This document shows positions 8,562 to 18,392 of a stretch of 64,000 bases of DNA, in pieces. This stretch comes from Gemmatimonadota bacterium (GTDB taxonomy: Bacteria > Gemmatimonadota > Gemmatimonadetes > Longimicrobiales > Gaopeijiaceae). A program made the translations under genes and the position numbers. Under the pieces are notes generated by a model, which saw nothing but the letters and a program-made list of their open reading frames with translations, was not told the origin of the DNA and searched no databases. The DNA lies in assembly GCA_030827315.1 (NCBI GenBank), contig JAURER010000001.1, positions 99,562 through 163,561 of the forward strand, given 5' to 3'. How positions within the stretch are numbered: position 1 is the first letter of the stretch; each line of letters starts with the position of its first letter.

Positions 8562-9626
8562 TCAGCGCCACGCCTCCACGATGTCCTGGGCGACGAGGCC
8601 CAGTGTTGCCTCGAGCTCGAAGAAGTCGCCCTGGTTCTGGTTCGTGAACACCGCGACGACGGTGGGGCCGCCCTCGTAGAACAGGATGCCGACGTCGTTG
8701 CCGGCGATGGGAGGCCAGTCCCCCGTCTTGTGGGCCACACCGACCCCCTGCCATCGGACTCGCTGGGGCAGGCGACTGGAATAGAACTGCCCCGAGAGCA
8801 TGTCGATCATCTCGGCGCTCGCTTCGGCCGAGGCGAGCGATCCTCCGAGGATCTCCTCCAGCATCCGAGCCATCTCGCGGGCCGTCGTCCGTCCGAGCCA
8901 GCGGGTGGAGTCGCCCTCCAGAACGAAGGAGCGCGCCGAGGCTTCAGCGTCCGCGGGGAAGCCGCGCTCGAAGACGTCGCGATCGGTGAGCTCGGCGTGT
9001 GCGGGGTCCGCGCGGATCCAGACCTCACGGAAGAGATCACCCGTGGTCATGCGAAGGCGGGTCTCCGCATATCCACGCCCGGAGAGCAGGGCGTTGACGC
9101 GGTCGAGGCCGACCGCGGAGATCATGATGTCGGTCGCCGTGTTGTCCGACGTGATGATCATCTGGCGCACGAGGTCACGCCGCGTGGGCTGGAGGCCCGG
9201 CGCGAAGGTCTGCACGAGTCCGCTGCCGCGTCTGAGCTCGTCACGCGTGACCGTGTGCCGCGCGTCGAGGTCCAGTCGGCCGGCCTCGTGATCGGCGAAT
9301 GCCTGAACCATGACGGGAATCTTGATGACCGACAGCGTGTTCATGGGCAGGTCGGCACGCACGGCGACCTCCCGGCCCGTGGGCAGGTGCTTCGCGTAGA
9401 GCGTCGTGACGGCATCGAGCGCGTCGAGGCGCGTCGCGAGGCGCGACTGCAGCGCGCCGGCATCCGCGCTTCCGGGATCGCCCGACGACGGATTCGTCGC
9501 GAAAGCGCCATCGGAGGGAGGCGACCCGCAGCCGCCGAGCGCGAGGCCCGCGGCGAACAGGGCACACAGGGCGCCGGGGGCAAACCGCCTCCCCCGCGCG
9601 GGAGCCGGACGTCTTCGGCGTGGCAT
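8562..9626 (-). CDS. Class A beta-lactamase-like lipoprotein
   Basis: A 354-residue serine hydrolase of the beta-lactamase/transpeptidase fold. A signal peptide ends in a lipobox (LGGC, Cys33), so it should be a lipoprotein. Class A landmarks are present: S99-V-I-K102, S160-D-N162, and K300-T-G302. ETRL (188-191), which normally precedes the omega loop, is followed by RMTTGDLFREVW instead of DRxExxLN, so the deacylating glutamate (Glu166) is not at its place. The segment after it is also longer than usual, by about 25 residues. It may be an atypical beta-lactamase using another base, or a penicillin-binding or other serine hydrolase that no longer deacylates fast. It stands alone, with no regulator beside it. 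Confidence 0.8.
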   Translation of the reverse strand: MPRRRRPAPARGRRFAPGALCALFAAGLALGGCGSPPSDGAFATNPSSGDPGSADAGALQSRLATRLDALDAVTTLYAKHLPTGREVAVRADLPMNTLSVIKIPVMVQAFADHEAGRLDLDARHTVTRDELRRGSGLVQTFAPGLQPTRRDLVRQMIITSDNTATDIMISAVGLDRVNALLSGRGYAETRLRMTTGDLFREVWIRADPAHAELTDRDVFERGFPADAEASARSFVLEGDSTRWLGRTTAREMARMLEEILGGSLASAEASAEMIDMLSGQFYSSRLPQRVRWQGVGVAHKTGDWPPIAGNDVGILFYEGGPTVVAVFTNQNQGDFFELEATLGLVAQDIVEAWR

Positions 9627-9738
9627 CGAGCGATCTTCCCTGGTCGAGGGCGGGTACGAGGACCGGCAAGCTAGGGTCCGCGGCGGTCGTCCGCGACCGT
9701 GCCCCCGCCCGCGCGCGGCACACGGGCCGGCGCAGGTG

Positions 9739-9744
9739 TATCTT
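9739..9744 (+). promoter_or_regulatory. Possible -10 element (TATCTT) before the subtilase gene
   Basis: TATCTT lies 54 nt before the ATG of the S8 peptidase gene, in the divergent spacer with the beta-lactamase-like gene. No convincing -35 hexamer is seen. It fits the TAnnTT pattern found before several other genes here. Confidence 0.3.
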
Positions 9745-9797
9745 CGGTGTCCTCTGGCCTTCGCGTCCTCCCCGATTTCTCCGTCCCTTCGCGTTCC

Positions 9798-11468
9798 ATG
9801 TCCCGTCGCGCCGCACTCTTTCCGCTCGCTCTCCTGCTCGCCGCCTGCGCGTCCGCTACGCCCGCCCCGACCGCGCCTGGCCCGTCGTCTTCCGGGCCTT
9901 CCACCGAGGGGGCCTCACCCGACGGGCGCTCCTCGTCCAGCGCCGCCGCGGTGGCGCCCGCTGCGGTCGAGACCCCCGCGCCGCTCGCCGCTGCCCCCGA
10001 CGCGTGGCAGCTGCTCGACCTCGAAGGGGACGGCGTCCCCGGCGTGAGCGCGGCGCGTGCGTACGACGAGCTCCTGGCTGGTCGTGTTCCGGCGCGCACG
10101 GTGGTGGTCGCCGTCATCGACGGGGGCGTCGACACCGCGCACGTCGACCTCCGGGAGAACCTCTGGCGCAACCCTGGCGAGACACCGGGCAACGGACGCG
10201 ACGACGACGGCAACGGATTCGTCGACGACGTCTACGGCTGGAACTTCATCGGTGGGGCCGACGGCAGGAACGTCGGTCCCGAGACGATGGAGATCACCCG
10301 GCTGTACGCGCGCTGTCGCGACGGCGGCGCACCGCCGGCGGGGCTGACCTGCGACGAGATCACCGACGCCTACCAGGCGGAGAAGGGCGAGGTCGATCAG
10401 ACGCTCGAGGTGCTCGACCAGATCGACGCCGCGTACGCGTTCGCTCTTCCCCTGTTGCGCGGCGCGGGAGCGGGCGACGAGCCTACGGTGGCGAGCGTGG
10501 AGGCGCTCCCGGCAGTACGGCCGGATCTCGCCCAGGCCAAACAGATCTTCCTCCAGCTCGCGGCGGCCGGGATCACCCCCGCCGACATTCCGGAGGCCCG
10601 CGAGGCGTACGAGGGACTCCGTGCGTACGGGTTCGACCCCGACTTCAACCCGCGCACGGTGGTGGGAGACGATCCCGAAGACGGCTCCGACGCCGATTAC
10701 GGCAACGGGGACGTGATGGGTCCCGACGCCCGCCACGGGACGCACGTCTCGGGCATCATCGGCGCGGTGCGCGGCAACGGCATCGGCCTCGATGGGATCG
10801 CCTCCGGCGTGCGGATCATGACCGTCCGCGCGGTCCCCGACGGGGACGAGCGCGACAAGGACGTGGCCAACGCCATCCGCTACGCGGTCGACAACGGCGC
10901 GCACGTCATCAACATGAGCTTCGGCAAGTCGTTCTCGCCCCAGAAGGAACTCGTCGACGCGGCGGTTCGCTACGCCGACGAGCGGGGTGTGCTCATGATC
11001 CACGCGGCCGGCAACGACGGGGAGGACATCGACGTCGAGGCGAACTTCCCTTCGCCCTTCTACGCCGACGGCGGCCGTGCGGAGCTCTGGATCGAGGTGG
11101 GCGCGGCGAACTGGAGCGAGGAGAGCCTCGCAGCGGCCTTCTCCAACTTCGGGCAGGCGTCGGTCGACGTCTTCGCGCCGGGCGTCGACATCCTGTCGAC
11201 GGTGCCCGGCGGGGATGTTGAGCGCGAAGACGGAACCAGCATGGCGTCGCCCGTCGTGACCGGGGTCGCCGCGCTGCTCTTGGCTTACTTTCCGGAGCTC
11301 GATGCGGCGGAGGTGCGGCGCATCCTGCTGGAATCCGCCGTCGACCACGGAGACCAGACGGTGCCGCGGCCGGGTGTCGGTGATCCCGTGCCCTTCGGGA
11401 CCCTCTCGGTGACGGGTGCGGTGATCAACGCGTACGAGGCCGTGCGCCGCGCGCTGGAGCGCATGTAA
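9798..11468 (+). CDS. S8 (subtilisin-like) peptidase lipoprotein
   Basis: A 556-residue secreted serine protease. The ATG at 9798 gives a signal peptide with a lipobox (LLAAC), then a Ser/Pro/Ala-rich linker. The triad is complete: Asp in VAVIDGGVD (about residue 108), His in [12 protein letters not shown] (about 313) and Ser in [16 protein letters not shown] (about 480). The distance between Asp and His (about 200 residues) is far larger than in typical subtilases. The inserted part includes a Ca-binding-looking [14 protein letters not shown] stretch and helical segments. It probably acts in the periplasm or at the outer membrane. It is followed after 10 nt by arcA, but with no functional link. 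Confidence 0.9.
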   Translation: MSRRAALFPLALLLAACASATPAPTAPGPSSSGPSTEGASPDGRSSSSAAAVAPAAVETPAPLAAAPDAWQLLDLEGDGVPGVSAARAYDELLAGRVPARTVVVAVIDGGVDTAHVDLRENLWRNPGETPGNGRDDDGNGFVDDVYGWNFIGGADGRNVGPETMEITRLYARCRDGGAPPAGLTCDEITDAYQAEKGEVDQTLEVLDQIDAAYAFALPLLRGAGAGDEPTVASVEALPAVRPDLAQAKQIFLQLAAAGITPADIPEAREAYEGLRAYGFDPDFNPRTVVGDDPEDGSDADYGNGDVMGPDARHGTHVSGIIGAVRGNGIGLDGIASGVRIMTVRAVPDGDERDKDVANAIRYAVDNGAHVINMSFGKSFSPQKELVDAAVRYADERGVLMIHAAGNDGEDIDVEANFPSPFYADGGRAELWIEVGAANWSEESLAAAFSNFGQASVDVFAPGVDILSTVPGGDVEREDGTSMASPVVTGVAALLLAYFPELDAAEVRRILLESAVDHGDQTVPRPGVGDPVPFGTLSVTGAVINAYEAVRRALERM

Positions 11469-11478
11469 GGGTCGGGCG

Positions 11479-12729
11479 ATGAGCGGCTTTCACGTCGGTT
11501 CGGAGGTCGGGCATCTCCGGAAGGTGCTCGTGCACCGTCCGGGCCTGAGTCTGCAGCGACTGACGCCCTCGAACGCGAGCGAGCTGCTTTTCGACGACGT
11601 CCTGTGGGTGGGGAAGGCCGGGGAGGAGCACGATCAATTCGTGGCCTTGATGCGCGACCGAGGCATCGAGGTCCTCGAGCTTCAGGACCTGCTCGCGGAG
11701 ACCCTCGAGCACTCGCTCCAGGCGCGCGAGGAGATCGTCGAGTCGGTGGTGCACGAGCTGACGGTGGGCGTGGGGCTGGCCGACGAGCTGCGTCACTACC
11801 TCATGGAGATGGCGTCCCGCCGGCTCGCGCGGCACCTCATCGGCGGGCTGGCGGCGACCGAGATGCCGGACTTCGACATGTCGCGCTCCCTGACCGGGCA
11901 GATGTACACGAGCAAGGACTTCGTGCTTCCGCCGCTGCCCAACTCGCTCTTCACGCGCGACTCCTCGTGCTGGATCTACGGGGGTGTGTCGCTCAACCCT
12001 ATGTATTCGAAGGTCCGGCAGCTCGAGGTGGTCAACGTCGGAGCGATCTACCGGCACCACCCCGCCTTTGTCGAGGCCCAGTTCGAGTGCTGGTTCCCTC
12101 CGGGAGGACGCCGCACGGGCTTCGATCTCGACGACTTCGGGTACTCGTCGCTCGAGGGCGGCGACGTCATGCCCATCGGCAACGGGACGGTCCTGGTCGG
12201 GTGCAGCGAACGCACCACGCCGGTCATGGCGGAGCAGCTCGCCAAGAGCCTCTTCGCGCAGGGCGCGGCCGACCGCGTGATCGCGTGCCAGATGACGAAG
12301 GACCGGGCGCACATGCACCTCGACACCGTCTTCACCTTCCTCGACCGCGACGCGGTCACGGTCTATCCGACCGTGGTCGACCGGATCGTGGCGTTCAGCC
12401 TCCGGCCCGGCGACCGCGAGGGAACGATCGAGGTCACCCGGGAGCCGGACTTCCTCGACGCGGTCAAGCACGCCCTGGGGATTCGCGAGCTGCGGGTGGT
12501 CACCACCGGCGGCGACGAGTACCAGGCGGAACGGGAGCAGTGGGACGACGGCAACAACGTCGTCGCCCTCGAGCCGGGCGTGGTCGTCGGATATTCCAGG
12601 AACGAGTACACGAACCGCAAGCTGCGCAACGCCGGCATCGAGGTGCTCGAGATCGACGGCGCGGAGCTTGGCCGGGGTCGCGGAGGAGGACATTGTATGA
12701 CCTGCCCGCTCCTCCGGGATCCGATCTGA
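11479..12729 (+). CDS. arcA: Arginine deiminase
   Basis: A 416-residue enzyme that converts L-arginine to citrulline and ammonia, the first step of the arginine deiminase pathway. Family landmarks are in order: the FTRD loop ([12 protein letters not shown]), [14 protein letters not shown] with the catalytic His, [12 protein letters not shown], and the nucleophile Cys406 in GGGHCMTCP near the C-terminus. The length equals that of well-studied ADIs. It is followed after 34 nt by ornithine carbamoyltransferase and then carbamate kinase, so the full ATP-yielding route is encoded. No arginine/ornithine antiporter (arcD) and no ArgR/FNR-type regulator is next to it. Confidence 0.95.
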   Translation: MSGFHVGSEVGHLRKVLVHRPGLSLQRLTPSNASELLFDDVLWVGKAGEEHDQFVALMRDRGIEVLELQDLLAETLEHSLQAREEIVESVVHELTVGVGLADELRHYLMEMASRRLARHLIGGLAATEMPDFDMSRSLTGQMYTSKDFVLPPLPNSLFTRDSSCWIYGGVSLNPMYSKVRQLEVVNVGAIYRHHPAFVEAQFECWFPPGGRRTGFDLDDFGYSSLEGGDVMPIGNGTVLVGCSERTTPVMAEQLAKSLFAQGAADRVIACQMTKDRAHMHLDTVFTFLDRDAVTVYPTVVDRIVAFSLRPGDREGTIEVTREPDFLDAVKHALGIRELRVVTTGGDEYQAEREQWDDGNNVVALEPGVVVGYSRNEYTNRKLRNAGIEVLEIDGAELGRGRGGGHCMTCPLLRDPI

Positions 12730-12763
12730 TCCCCTTCCAGAGACCCTTTCCGAGAACCGAAAC

Positions 12764-13762
12764 ATGAGTGTCGACCTGCGTGGTCGCAGCTTCCTCAAGC
12801 TCCTCGACTTCACGCCCGAGGAGGCGATCCACTTCATCGATCTGGCGGACGAACTCAAGGCGGCCAAGCACGCCGGGACCGAGACGAAGCGCCTTTCGGG
12901 GAAGAACATCGCGCTGATCTTCGAAAAGGGGTCCACGCGCACGCGCTGCGCATTCGAGGTCGCCGCGTGGGACCAGGGCGCTCATGCGGTCTACCTTGGC
13001 CCGACGGGTACCCAGATCGGACAGAAGGAGACGATGAAGGACACGGCGCGCGTGCTCGGGCGGATGTTCGATGCGATCGAATACCGCGGCTTCGCCCAGG
13101 AGACCGTCGAGGATCTCGCGCGGTACTCGGGCGTGCCGGTCTGGAACGGTCTGACCGACGACTTCCACCCGACGCAGATCCTGGCCGACGTGATGACCAT
13201 GCGCGAGCACTCGGCACGTCCGCTGGGGGAGACCGCGTTCTGCTACCTGGGCGACGCCCGCTTCAACATGGGGAACTCGCTCATGGTGGGGGGCGCCCTG
13301 TTCGGAATGGACTTCCGCGTGGTGGCGCCGAAGGAGCTGTGGCCCGGTGAGGCGCTGGTGGAGCGCTGTCGCGCGCTGGCCGAAAAGACGGGGGGGCGGA
13401 TCTCGCTCACGGACCGCATCGACGAGGGCGTCGCCGGGGCGGATTTCGTGCACACCGACGTCTGGGTCTCGATGGGCGAACCGGATTCCGTGTGGGCCGA
13501 GCGCATCGAGCTGCTGCGCGACTACCAAGTGAACGCGGAGGTCATGCGCGCCACCGGAAAGGCCGACGCGAAGTTCATGCACTGCCTGCCGGCGTTCCAC
13601 AACCGGGACACCAAGGTCGGAGAGGAGATCTTCCAGAAGTTCGGCCTCGACGGACTCGAGGTCACGGAAGAGGTCTTCGAGTCGGAGCACTCCATCGTCT
13701 TCGACCAGGCGGAGAACCGCCTCCACACCATCAAGGCCATCATGGTGGCGACGCTCGGCTGA
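12764..13762 (+). CDS. arcB: Ornithine carbamoyltransferase
   Basis: A 332-residue cytoplasmic enzyme. In this operon it probably runs in the catabolic direction, splitting citrulline with phosphate to ornithine and carbamoyl phosphate. Visible motifs are the carbamoyl-phosphate loop [19 protein letters not shown], the DFHPTQ loop and the ornithine-binding HCLPAFHN. It lies between arcA and arcC; the arcC start is only 4 nt after its stop. Sequence alone does not prove catabolic over anabolic use, but the ADI context favours arcB over argF. No other arginine biosynthesis gene is adjacent. Confidence 0.93.
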   Translation: MSVDLRGRSFLKLLDFTPEEAIHFIDLADELKAAKHAGTETKRLSGKNIALIFEKGSTRTRCAFEVAAWDQGAHAVYLGPTGTQIGQKETMKDTARVLGRMFDAIEYRGFAQETVEDLARYSGVPVWNGLTDDFHPTQILADVMTMREHSARPLGETAFCYLGDARFNMGNSLMVGGALFGMDFRVVAPKELWPGEALVERCRALAEKTGGRISLTDRIDEGVAGADFVHTDVWVSMGEPDSVWAERIELLRDYQVNAEVMRATGKADAKFMHCLPAFHNRDTKVGEEIFQKFGLDGLEVTEEVFESEHSIVFDQAENRLHTIKAIMVATLG

Positions 13763-13766
13763 GCCT

Positions 13767-14672
13767 GTGAGAGTCGTCGTCGCCCTCGGCGGCAACGCCC
13801 TTCTGCGGCGGGGCGAGCCCATGACGTCCGGCGCGCAGCGCAAGAACGTGCGGGCCGCCGCCCAGGCGCTCGCCCCGCTGGCGCTGGCGCACGAGCTGGT
13901 GGTCACGCACGGCAACGGGCCGCAGGTCGGACTGCTCGCCCTGCAGGCCGCGGCGCTGGACACCGGCGAGTCGACGCCGCTCGACATCCTCGGTGCCCAG
14001 AGCGAGGGCTGGATCGGGTACGTGATCGAACAGGAGATGGGCAACGTGCTCCCGTTCGAGAAGCCGCTCGCGACGGTCCTCACCATGATCGAGGTCGATG
14101 CCGACGACCCGGCATTCCACGAGCCGACCAAGCCCATCGGTCCCGTCTACACGGAAGCTCAGGCACGGGCGCTCGCGGAGCAGAGAGGATGGACGGTCGC
14201 CCCTGACGGGGAGCACTGGCGCCGCGTCGTCCCGTCGCCGCGTCCGAAACGCATCTTCGAGCGGCGGATCATCGAATGGCTGCTGGAGAAGGACACGGTC
14301 GTTATTTGCGCGGGTGGCGGGGGGATTCCCACCATGTACCTTCCCGATGGTACCCTCGCGGGTGCGGAGGTCGTGGTCGACAAGGATCGTGCGAGCGCGC
14401 TGCTCGCTCGTGAGCTTCGGGCCGACTGCCTCGTGCTCGCGACGGACGTCGAGGGCGTATTCACGGACTGGGGCACGAGCGAGGAGCGCTTGATCGAGAG
14501 GACCACACCCGCCGCGCTGCGCGCGCTGCGATTTCCCGAGGGATCCATGGGTGCCAAGGTCGAGGCCGCATGCGACTTCACCGACGCGACCGGGCACCCC
14601 GCGGTGATCGGCTCGCTCGACCGCCTCGAGGATCTCGTGGCCGGTACCGCCGGTACCGTCGTGCTCGCCTGA
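13767..14672 (+). CDS. arcC: Carbamate kinase
   Basis: A 301-residue amino-acid-kinase fold protein that transfers the phosphate of carbamoyl phosphate to ADP, giving ATP, CO2 and ammonia. The N-terminal [14 protein letters not shown], the THGNGPQVG loop, the AGGGGIP segment and the late [13 protein letters not shown] motif are all typical. The start is a GTG 4 nt after arcB. It closes the arginine deiminase operon. A small CPXCG protein gene follows after 8 nt and is probably cotranscribed. Confidence 0.95.
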   Translation: MRVVVALGGNALLRRGEPMTSGAQRKNVRAAAQALAPLALAHELVVTHGNGPQVGLLALQAAALDTGESTPLDILGAQSEGWIGYVIEQEMGNVLPFEKPLATVLTMIEVDADDPAFHEPTKPIGPVYTEAQARALAEQRGWTVAPDGEHWRRVVPSPRPKRIFERRIIEWLLEKDTVVICAGGGGIPTMYLPDGTLAGAEVVVDKDRASALLARELRADCLVLATDVEGVFTDWGTSEERLIERTTPAALRALRFPEGSMGAKVEAACDFTDATGHPAVIGSLDRLEDLVAGTAGTVVLA

Positions 14673-14680
14673 GGCCCGCC

Positions 14681-14980
14681 GTGTTCGACTTCCTGGACGG
14701 CGACGACCTCGACGACGGCGATGACGGCGACGACGGCGACGACGGCGATGACGGCGACGACGGCGACGACGGCGACGCCTTCGACGCCGAACTCGCCGAA
14801 GCGACGATCGTCTACTGCCCCTACTGCGGCGAGAGCGTGGAACTCCTCTTGGACGCTTCGGGCGGCGAGACGCAGGAGTACGTGGAGGACTGCGAGGTCT
14901 GCTGTCAGCCGTGGTCCGTGCGCGTGACGATCGACCACGACGGCGGTGCGCACGTCGACGTGAACGCTCTCGACGAGTAG
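14681..14980 (+). CDS. CPXCG-motif cysteine-rich zinc-ribbon protein with Gly-Asp repeats
   Basis: A 99-residue acidic protein. Its C-terminal half has the CPXCG pattern (YCPYCGESVELLLD, then a second Cys cluster in EDCEVCCQPW), which should bind one zinc. The N-terminal third is a run of Gly-Asp-Asp repeats coded by a 9-bp tandem repeat. The GTG at 14681, 8 nt after arcC with GAGG upstream, is the only plausible start, as no ATG lies in frame. Family function is unknown. Other members usually lack the repeat, so the acidic arm may be an expanded tract rather than part of the domain. Confidence 0.8.
   Translation: MFDFLDGDDLDDGDDGDDGDDGDDGDDGDDGDAFDAELAEATIVYCPYCGESVELLLDASGGETQEYVEDCEVCCQPWSVRVTIDHDGGAHVDVNALDE
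14717..14776 (+). repeat. 9-bp tandem repeat coding Gly-Asp-Asp
   Basis: Six complete units of GGCGAYGAC (14717-14770) and a partial seventh sit in frame in the CPXCG gene. The only variation is C/T at the third base of the second codon. The unit length keeps the reading frame, so copy-number change would alter only the acidic arm. Confidence 0.85.
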
Positions 14981-14984
14981 GCGC

Positions 14985-15145
14985 TCACTTCACGATGGCC
15001 GCGAAGTCCGGCTTCGTGGCGCGCAGGATCTCCCGGGTGGCGTTGCTCGTCGCCTCGTCGAGGTGCGAGAAGTCTCCGCTGCGGTCCCGCCCTGTGAGCA
15101 CGGCGTCGATCCTGCGGTAGATGCGACCGTGTTGTCGATCTGCAC
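14985..15145 (-). pseudogene. 3' remnant of an unrecognised gene
   Basis: On the minus strand about 45 codons ending in a TGA at 14985-14987 read like a real protein C-terminus: RRIDAVLTGRDRSGDFSHLD, then ATREILRATKPDFAAIVK. Upstream of about 15145 the frame loses protein character and no start with a ribosome-binding site is seen. It looks like the tail of a gene whose body has been lost. I do not recognise the family. Confidence 0.35.
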
Positions 15146-15325
15146 TACAGTGCTGGGCAGAAGCTCGCCTTCTGCGACCCGGAGCCCGGACGTGTTATCG
15201 ACTCGGGTCGACGGTGGGCAGTCCGCCGGTCTCTGGAGGGTTCGCGCGGCAGCGCGCGGGCGCGCTTGAGAGCTCCAGCCGGCACGATCGTGCGGCCGCG
15301 CGTCCCCCCACAAGAGGGAATGTCC
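15146..15325. other. Non-coding spacer with a weak hairpin
   Basis: Together with the remnant before it, this is a gap of more than 300 bases without an intact gene. It contains a GC-rich imperfect hairpin at 15226-15282 and a short inverted repeat (GCACT-AC-AGTGC) near 15152. Nothing else was recognised. Confidence 0.4.
15226..15282 (-). terminator. Possible terminator of the lipid-modification operon
   Basis: CTGGAG (15233-15238) pairs with CTCCAG (15273-15278). Further CCGG pairs flank it outside, with a 3-nt bulge, and GC-rich self-complementary sequence lies in between. It is about 45 nt past the last stop of the minus-strand operon. No T run. Confidence 0.25.
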
Positions 15326-16351
15326 CTACACAGTCGCCGCGGGTCCGCGCTCTGCAGGACGGAAGCGGTAGTGGCCGACGAGCCATTCCTCGCCCTCGCG
15401 GTAACCGAAGAGCTCCTCGCACGCGAGGTAGAAGAGGCGCCAGCGGTGGTACCACCGCGCGGCGTCGGCCCCGTAGGTGCCTCGGAGCACGGGCATGATC
15501 TCGTCTCGCCGGGCCTCGAGGTTCTCCCGCCACGCCTTCGCCGTGCGTCCGTAGTGGACGCCATTCACCGCCCATTCCTCCTCGATCACGAGGTCGTCCT
15601 CGAAACGGCGGAAGAGATCGAAGGCCGGCATGATGCCGCCGGTGAAGAAGTAGCGCCCCATCCAGTTGTCGTCGCCTTCCGTTTCAAACGGGTACGCGAA
15701 GCGGCGATGGCAGAAGACGTGGACGAAGAGACGCGCGTCGTCCTTCATCCAGCCGCGCACGCGCTGGAGCAGCTCGCGGTAGTTTCGCATGTGCTCGAAC
15801 ATCTCGACGCTGACCACGCGGTCGAAGCGCTGGTCGAGCGCCAGGTCGTTCATGTCGGCGGTGATCACGGTCACGTTCCCCGGCGCCCGGGACTCGATGA
15901 AGCGACGCTGCGGCGCGGAGTTCGATACGGCGGTAATGCGCGCGTTCGGGTACGTGCGGGCCATGTGCAGGGTCAGCGAGCCCCAGCCGCAGCCGAGCTC
16001 GAGAATCTGCATGCCGTCCGCGATTTGCGCGCGAGCGCACGTCAGGTCGAGCATCGCCCGTTCGGCCTCGTCGAGTGTCCGGATCCCCTCCGGCCAGAGC
16101 GCGCCGCTGTACTTGAGGTGCGAGCCGAGGCAGAGCTCGAAGAACTCCGGGGGCAGCTCGTAGTGCTGCTCGTTCGCCTTTTCCGGAACGAGGGCCACCG
16201 GGCCGCTCCGGAGCTGCGAGGAGAATTCGTCGACCGACGGGCCCGACCCCGCTTCGCGCAGGCGCTGCTGGAGCAGGCGGCGCACGCCGAGGCGAAGCAC
16301 GGGGAGCGGGACGAGACCCCGTTCCGCGAGGTGGATCGCGAGCCCGCTCAT
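15326..16351 (-). CDS. Cyclopropane-fatty-acid synthase-like SAM methyltransferase (second copy)
   Basis: A 341-residue class I methyltransferase of the CFA synthase superfamily, related to but clearly distinct from the product of the gene before it. Motifs: YELPPEFFELCLGSHLKYSG, the SAM-binding glycine loop LELGCGWGSLTLHMA, and SVEMFEHMRNY. It lacks about 70 N-terminal residues relative to classical CFA synthases. It is the last gene of the operon and overlaps the previous stop by 4 nt (ATGA). It may modify acyl chains of phospholipids by methylation or cyclopropanation. The exact reaction cannot be read from sequence. Confidence 0.85.
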   Translation of the reverse strand: MSGLAIHLAERGLVPLPVLRLGVRRLLQQRLREAGSGPSVDEFSSQLRSGPVALVPEKANEQHYELPPEFFELCLGSHLKYSGALWPEGIRTLDEAERAMLDLTCARAQIADGMQILELGCGWGSLTLHMARTYPNARITAVSNSAPQRRFIESRAPGNVTVITADMNDLALDQRFDRVVSVEMFEHMRNYRELLQRVRGWMKDDARLFVHVFCHRRFAYPFETEGDDNWMGRYFFTGGIMPAFDLFRRFEDDLVIEEEWAVNGVHYGRTAKAWRENLEARRDEIMPVLRGTYGADAARWYHRWRLFYLACEELFGYREGEEWLVGHYRFRPAERGPAATV

Positions 16352-17595
16352 GCGACCGCCATCGACGGGAGCGCGACCGGCTGGGGGAGGTCTGCCGGGG
16401 CCGGCACGCGAGCCCTCGGCTTGGCGAAGAGGAACTGGACGCTGCCGAGCACCGCCTCGTCGAAACCGCCCTCGCAGTAGCAGAAGTAGAACTCCCACAG
16501 CCTCCGGAAGCGCTCGTCGAAGCCGAGCGCGGCGATCGACTCCCACGCGTCGAGGAAGCGGTGGCGCCAGCGGCGCAGCGTCTCCCCGTAATGCGGCGTC
16601 ATGTCGTCGAAGTGCACGAGCCGGAGGTCGGTGGGGGCGGCGGCCCCGGTAAGCGCCGACACGGACGGGATGCAGCTCCCTGGGAAGATGTAGCGCTTGA
16701 TGAAGTCGACTTCCCTGCGGGCGCTCTCGTAAAACCGGTCCTGGATGGTGATGGCCTGAATGGCCGCGAGCCCGTGCGGGCGAAGCAGCTCCGCGCAGCG
16801 CCGGAAGTAGGTCCCGAAATACTGATGCCCGACAGCCTCGATCATCTCGATGGAAACGAGCTTGTCGTACGTCCCGTCGAGGTTGCGGTAGTCCCGCAGG
16901 AGCACCTCGACCCGCTCCTCGAGCCCGGCATCCCGGATGCGCTCGGTCGCCAGCGCGTGCTGTTCGCGCGAGATCGTCGTGGTCGTCACGCGGCAGCCGT
17001 AGGTGCCCGCCGCGTGCAGCGCGAAGCCTCCCCAACCGGTTCCGATCTCCACCACGTGGTCGTCAGGCCCGATGGCGAGCTTGCGGCACAGGCGGTCGTA
17101 CTTCGCGATGGATGCGTCCTTCATGCTCGAGCCGGGTCGCTCGAACACGCCGGCCGAGTAGGTGAGCGTCTCGTCGAGGAAGAGCCGGAAGAAGTCGTTG
17201 CCCAGATCGTAGTGTGCCCGGATGTTGCGCTTCGAGCCTTCGGGCGTGTTGCGGTTCCACGCGTGGAGCGCCTTGCGCAGTGGCTGCGCGAGGCGGGCGG
17301 GTCCGGTCTCGAGGCCGTCGAGGATCTCTCGATTCCTGACGAAGAGTCGAACGAGCTCGGTCAGGTCGGGGGTCGTCCAGTCGCCCGCGACCCAGGACTC
17401 TGCGGCGCCCAGGTGGCCGCCAAGCGCCACCGCACGCCAGAAGGCAGGGTCCCGAACCGTAACATGCGCGTGCAGCCCGTCGCCGGATCCGTACGCCCTC
17501 GAGGTGCCGTCGGCAGTCACCGTGAGGCGACCCTCGTGAAGTCCTGCGAGTCCGGAGCGCACCGCGCGCTCTGCGATTCCGTCGATCAAGCTCAT
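16348..17595 (-). CDS. cfa: Cyclopropane-fatty-acyl-phospholipid synthase
   Basis: A 415-residue enzyme that would transfer a methylene group from SAM to the double bond of unsaturated phospholipid acyl chains. N-terminal lipid-binding part, then [28 protein letters not shown], the SAM loop [28 protein letters not shown] and FIKRYIFPG are all hallmarks of the family. The ATG at 17595 overlaps the DUF1365 stop by 4 nt, and its own stop overlaps the next methyltransferase start. A desaturase in the same operon could supply the double bonds it acts on. Confidence 0.9.
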   Translation of the reverse strand: MSLIDGIAERAVRSGLAGLHEGRLTVTADGTSRAYGSGDGLHAHVTVRDPAFWRAVALGGHLGAAESWVAGDWTTPDLTELVRLFVRNREILDGLETGPARLAQPLRKALHAWNRNTPEGSKRNIRAHYDLGNDFFRLFLDETLTYSAGVFERPGSSMKDASIAKYDRLCRKLAIGPDDHVVEIGTGWGGFALHAAGTYGCRVTTTTISREQHALATERIRDAGLEERVEVLLRDYRNLDGTYDKLVSIEMIEAVGHQYFGTYFRRCAELLRPHGLAAIQAITIQDRFYESARREVDFIKRYIFPGSCIPSVSALTGAAAPTDLRLVHFDDMTPHYGETLRRWRHRFLDAWESIAALGFDERFRRLWEFYFCYCEGGFDEAVLGSVQFLFAKPRARVPAPADLPQPVALPSMAVA

Positions 17596-18392
17596 GAAGT
17601 TCGTCGTGCTGGATGTGGGAAGAACGGCGTGCGCTTGAGCCAGAGCCGCAACGCCTGCCAGTAGATGCCGAGCGCGATGCGCGCCGTGAGGAGGGGGTAC
17701 GTCGCGAGGGCGGACGCGAGCGAGGCGCCCGAGATCTCGTGCCGCCGCAGCGAAAGCGAAGCGTCGAACACCTTCCCGGACGGGTCGCGGTTCTCCATGT
17801 GCACCCGAAGCGTCTCGCCCGGCGCCGTGAACTGCCAGCCGTACTCGTGGTCCATGTCCATGAACGGCGAGACGTGAAAGGCCTTCTCGAACCGATGATT
17901 CCGGTCGGTGGCGGCGTCGCCGGGGCGGGCGGGCGCACCGTCGGCGGAGACGGCGTAGGTGTGCCGCTCGCCCCACGGCGTGTTGGTGATCTCGGCCAGG
18001 ATCGTCTCGACGCGCGCTCCGTCCGCGGAAAAGCAGTAGTAGAACGTGACGGGATTCTGGATGTAGCCGAAGTACCGGAGGTGCGTGAGCATCCGGACGG
18101 GCCCCGCCGGGCGTCGACCCGTGAGCTCCTCCGCCCGATCGAGGACGGCGTCGGCGAGGGGCACGGTCGGGTCGCCCAGGTAGTCGGCCCGGCGGAAGCG
18201 GGCGAGCGCGGGGCGGCGCACGGACCAGAGCCATCGCCCGTCGAAGACACGGTCGAGCTCGTCGAGATCCAGGTACATCATGAAGACCCGGTAGGTGAAG
18301 ACATGCGGACGTGGAGCGTGTCGCGCGTGCGTCACGGTGCCCCGGTACACGGCGCTTCTGAGGCGCGGGCCCTCGCCCGCCCGGGCGCTCAC
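17592..18392 (-). CDS. DUF1365 family protein
   Basis: A 266-residue protein of the DUF1365 family, which is regularly found between an FAD-dependent oxidoreductase and a CFA synthase, as here. Conserved pieces include [45 protein letters not shown] and [12 protein letters not shown]. No catalytic motif is known to me; a role in lipid modification is inferred from the gene neighbourhood only. The GTG start (18390-18392) overlaps the TGA of the oxidoreductase, and the stop overlaps the cfa start, so the three are translationally coupled. Confidence 0.85.
   Translation of the reverse strand: MSARAGEGPRLRSAVYRGTVTHARHAPRPHVFTYRVFMMYLDLDELDRVFDGRWLWSVRRPALARFRRADYLGDPTVPLADAVLDRAEELTGRRPAGPVRMLTHLRYFGYIQNPVTFYYCFSADGARVETILAEITNTPWGERHTYAVSADGAPARPGDAATDRNHRFEKAFHVSPFMDMDHEYGWQFTAPGETLRVHMENRDPSGKVFDASLSLRRHEISGASLASALATYPLLTARIALGIYWQALRLWLKRTPFFPHPARRTS

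Noticed and set aside
14717..14776. CRISPR-like repeats
   Set aside because: The units are 9 bp, contiguous, in frame and coding. There are no spacers.
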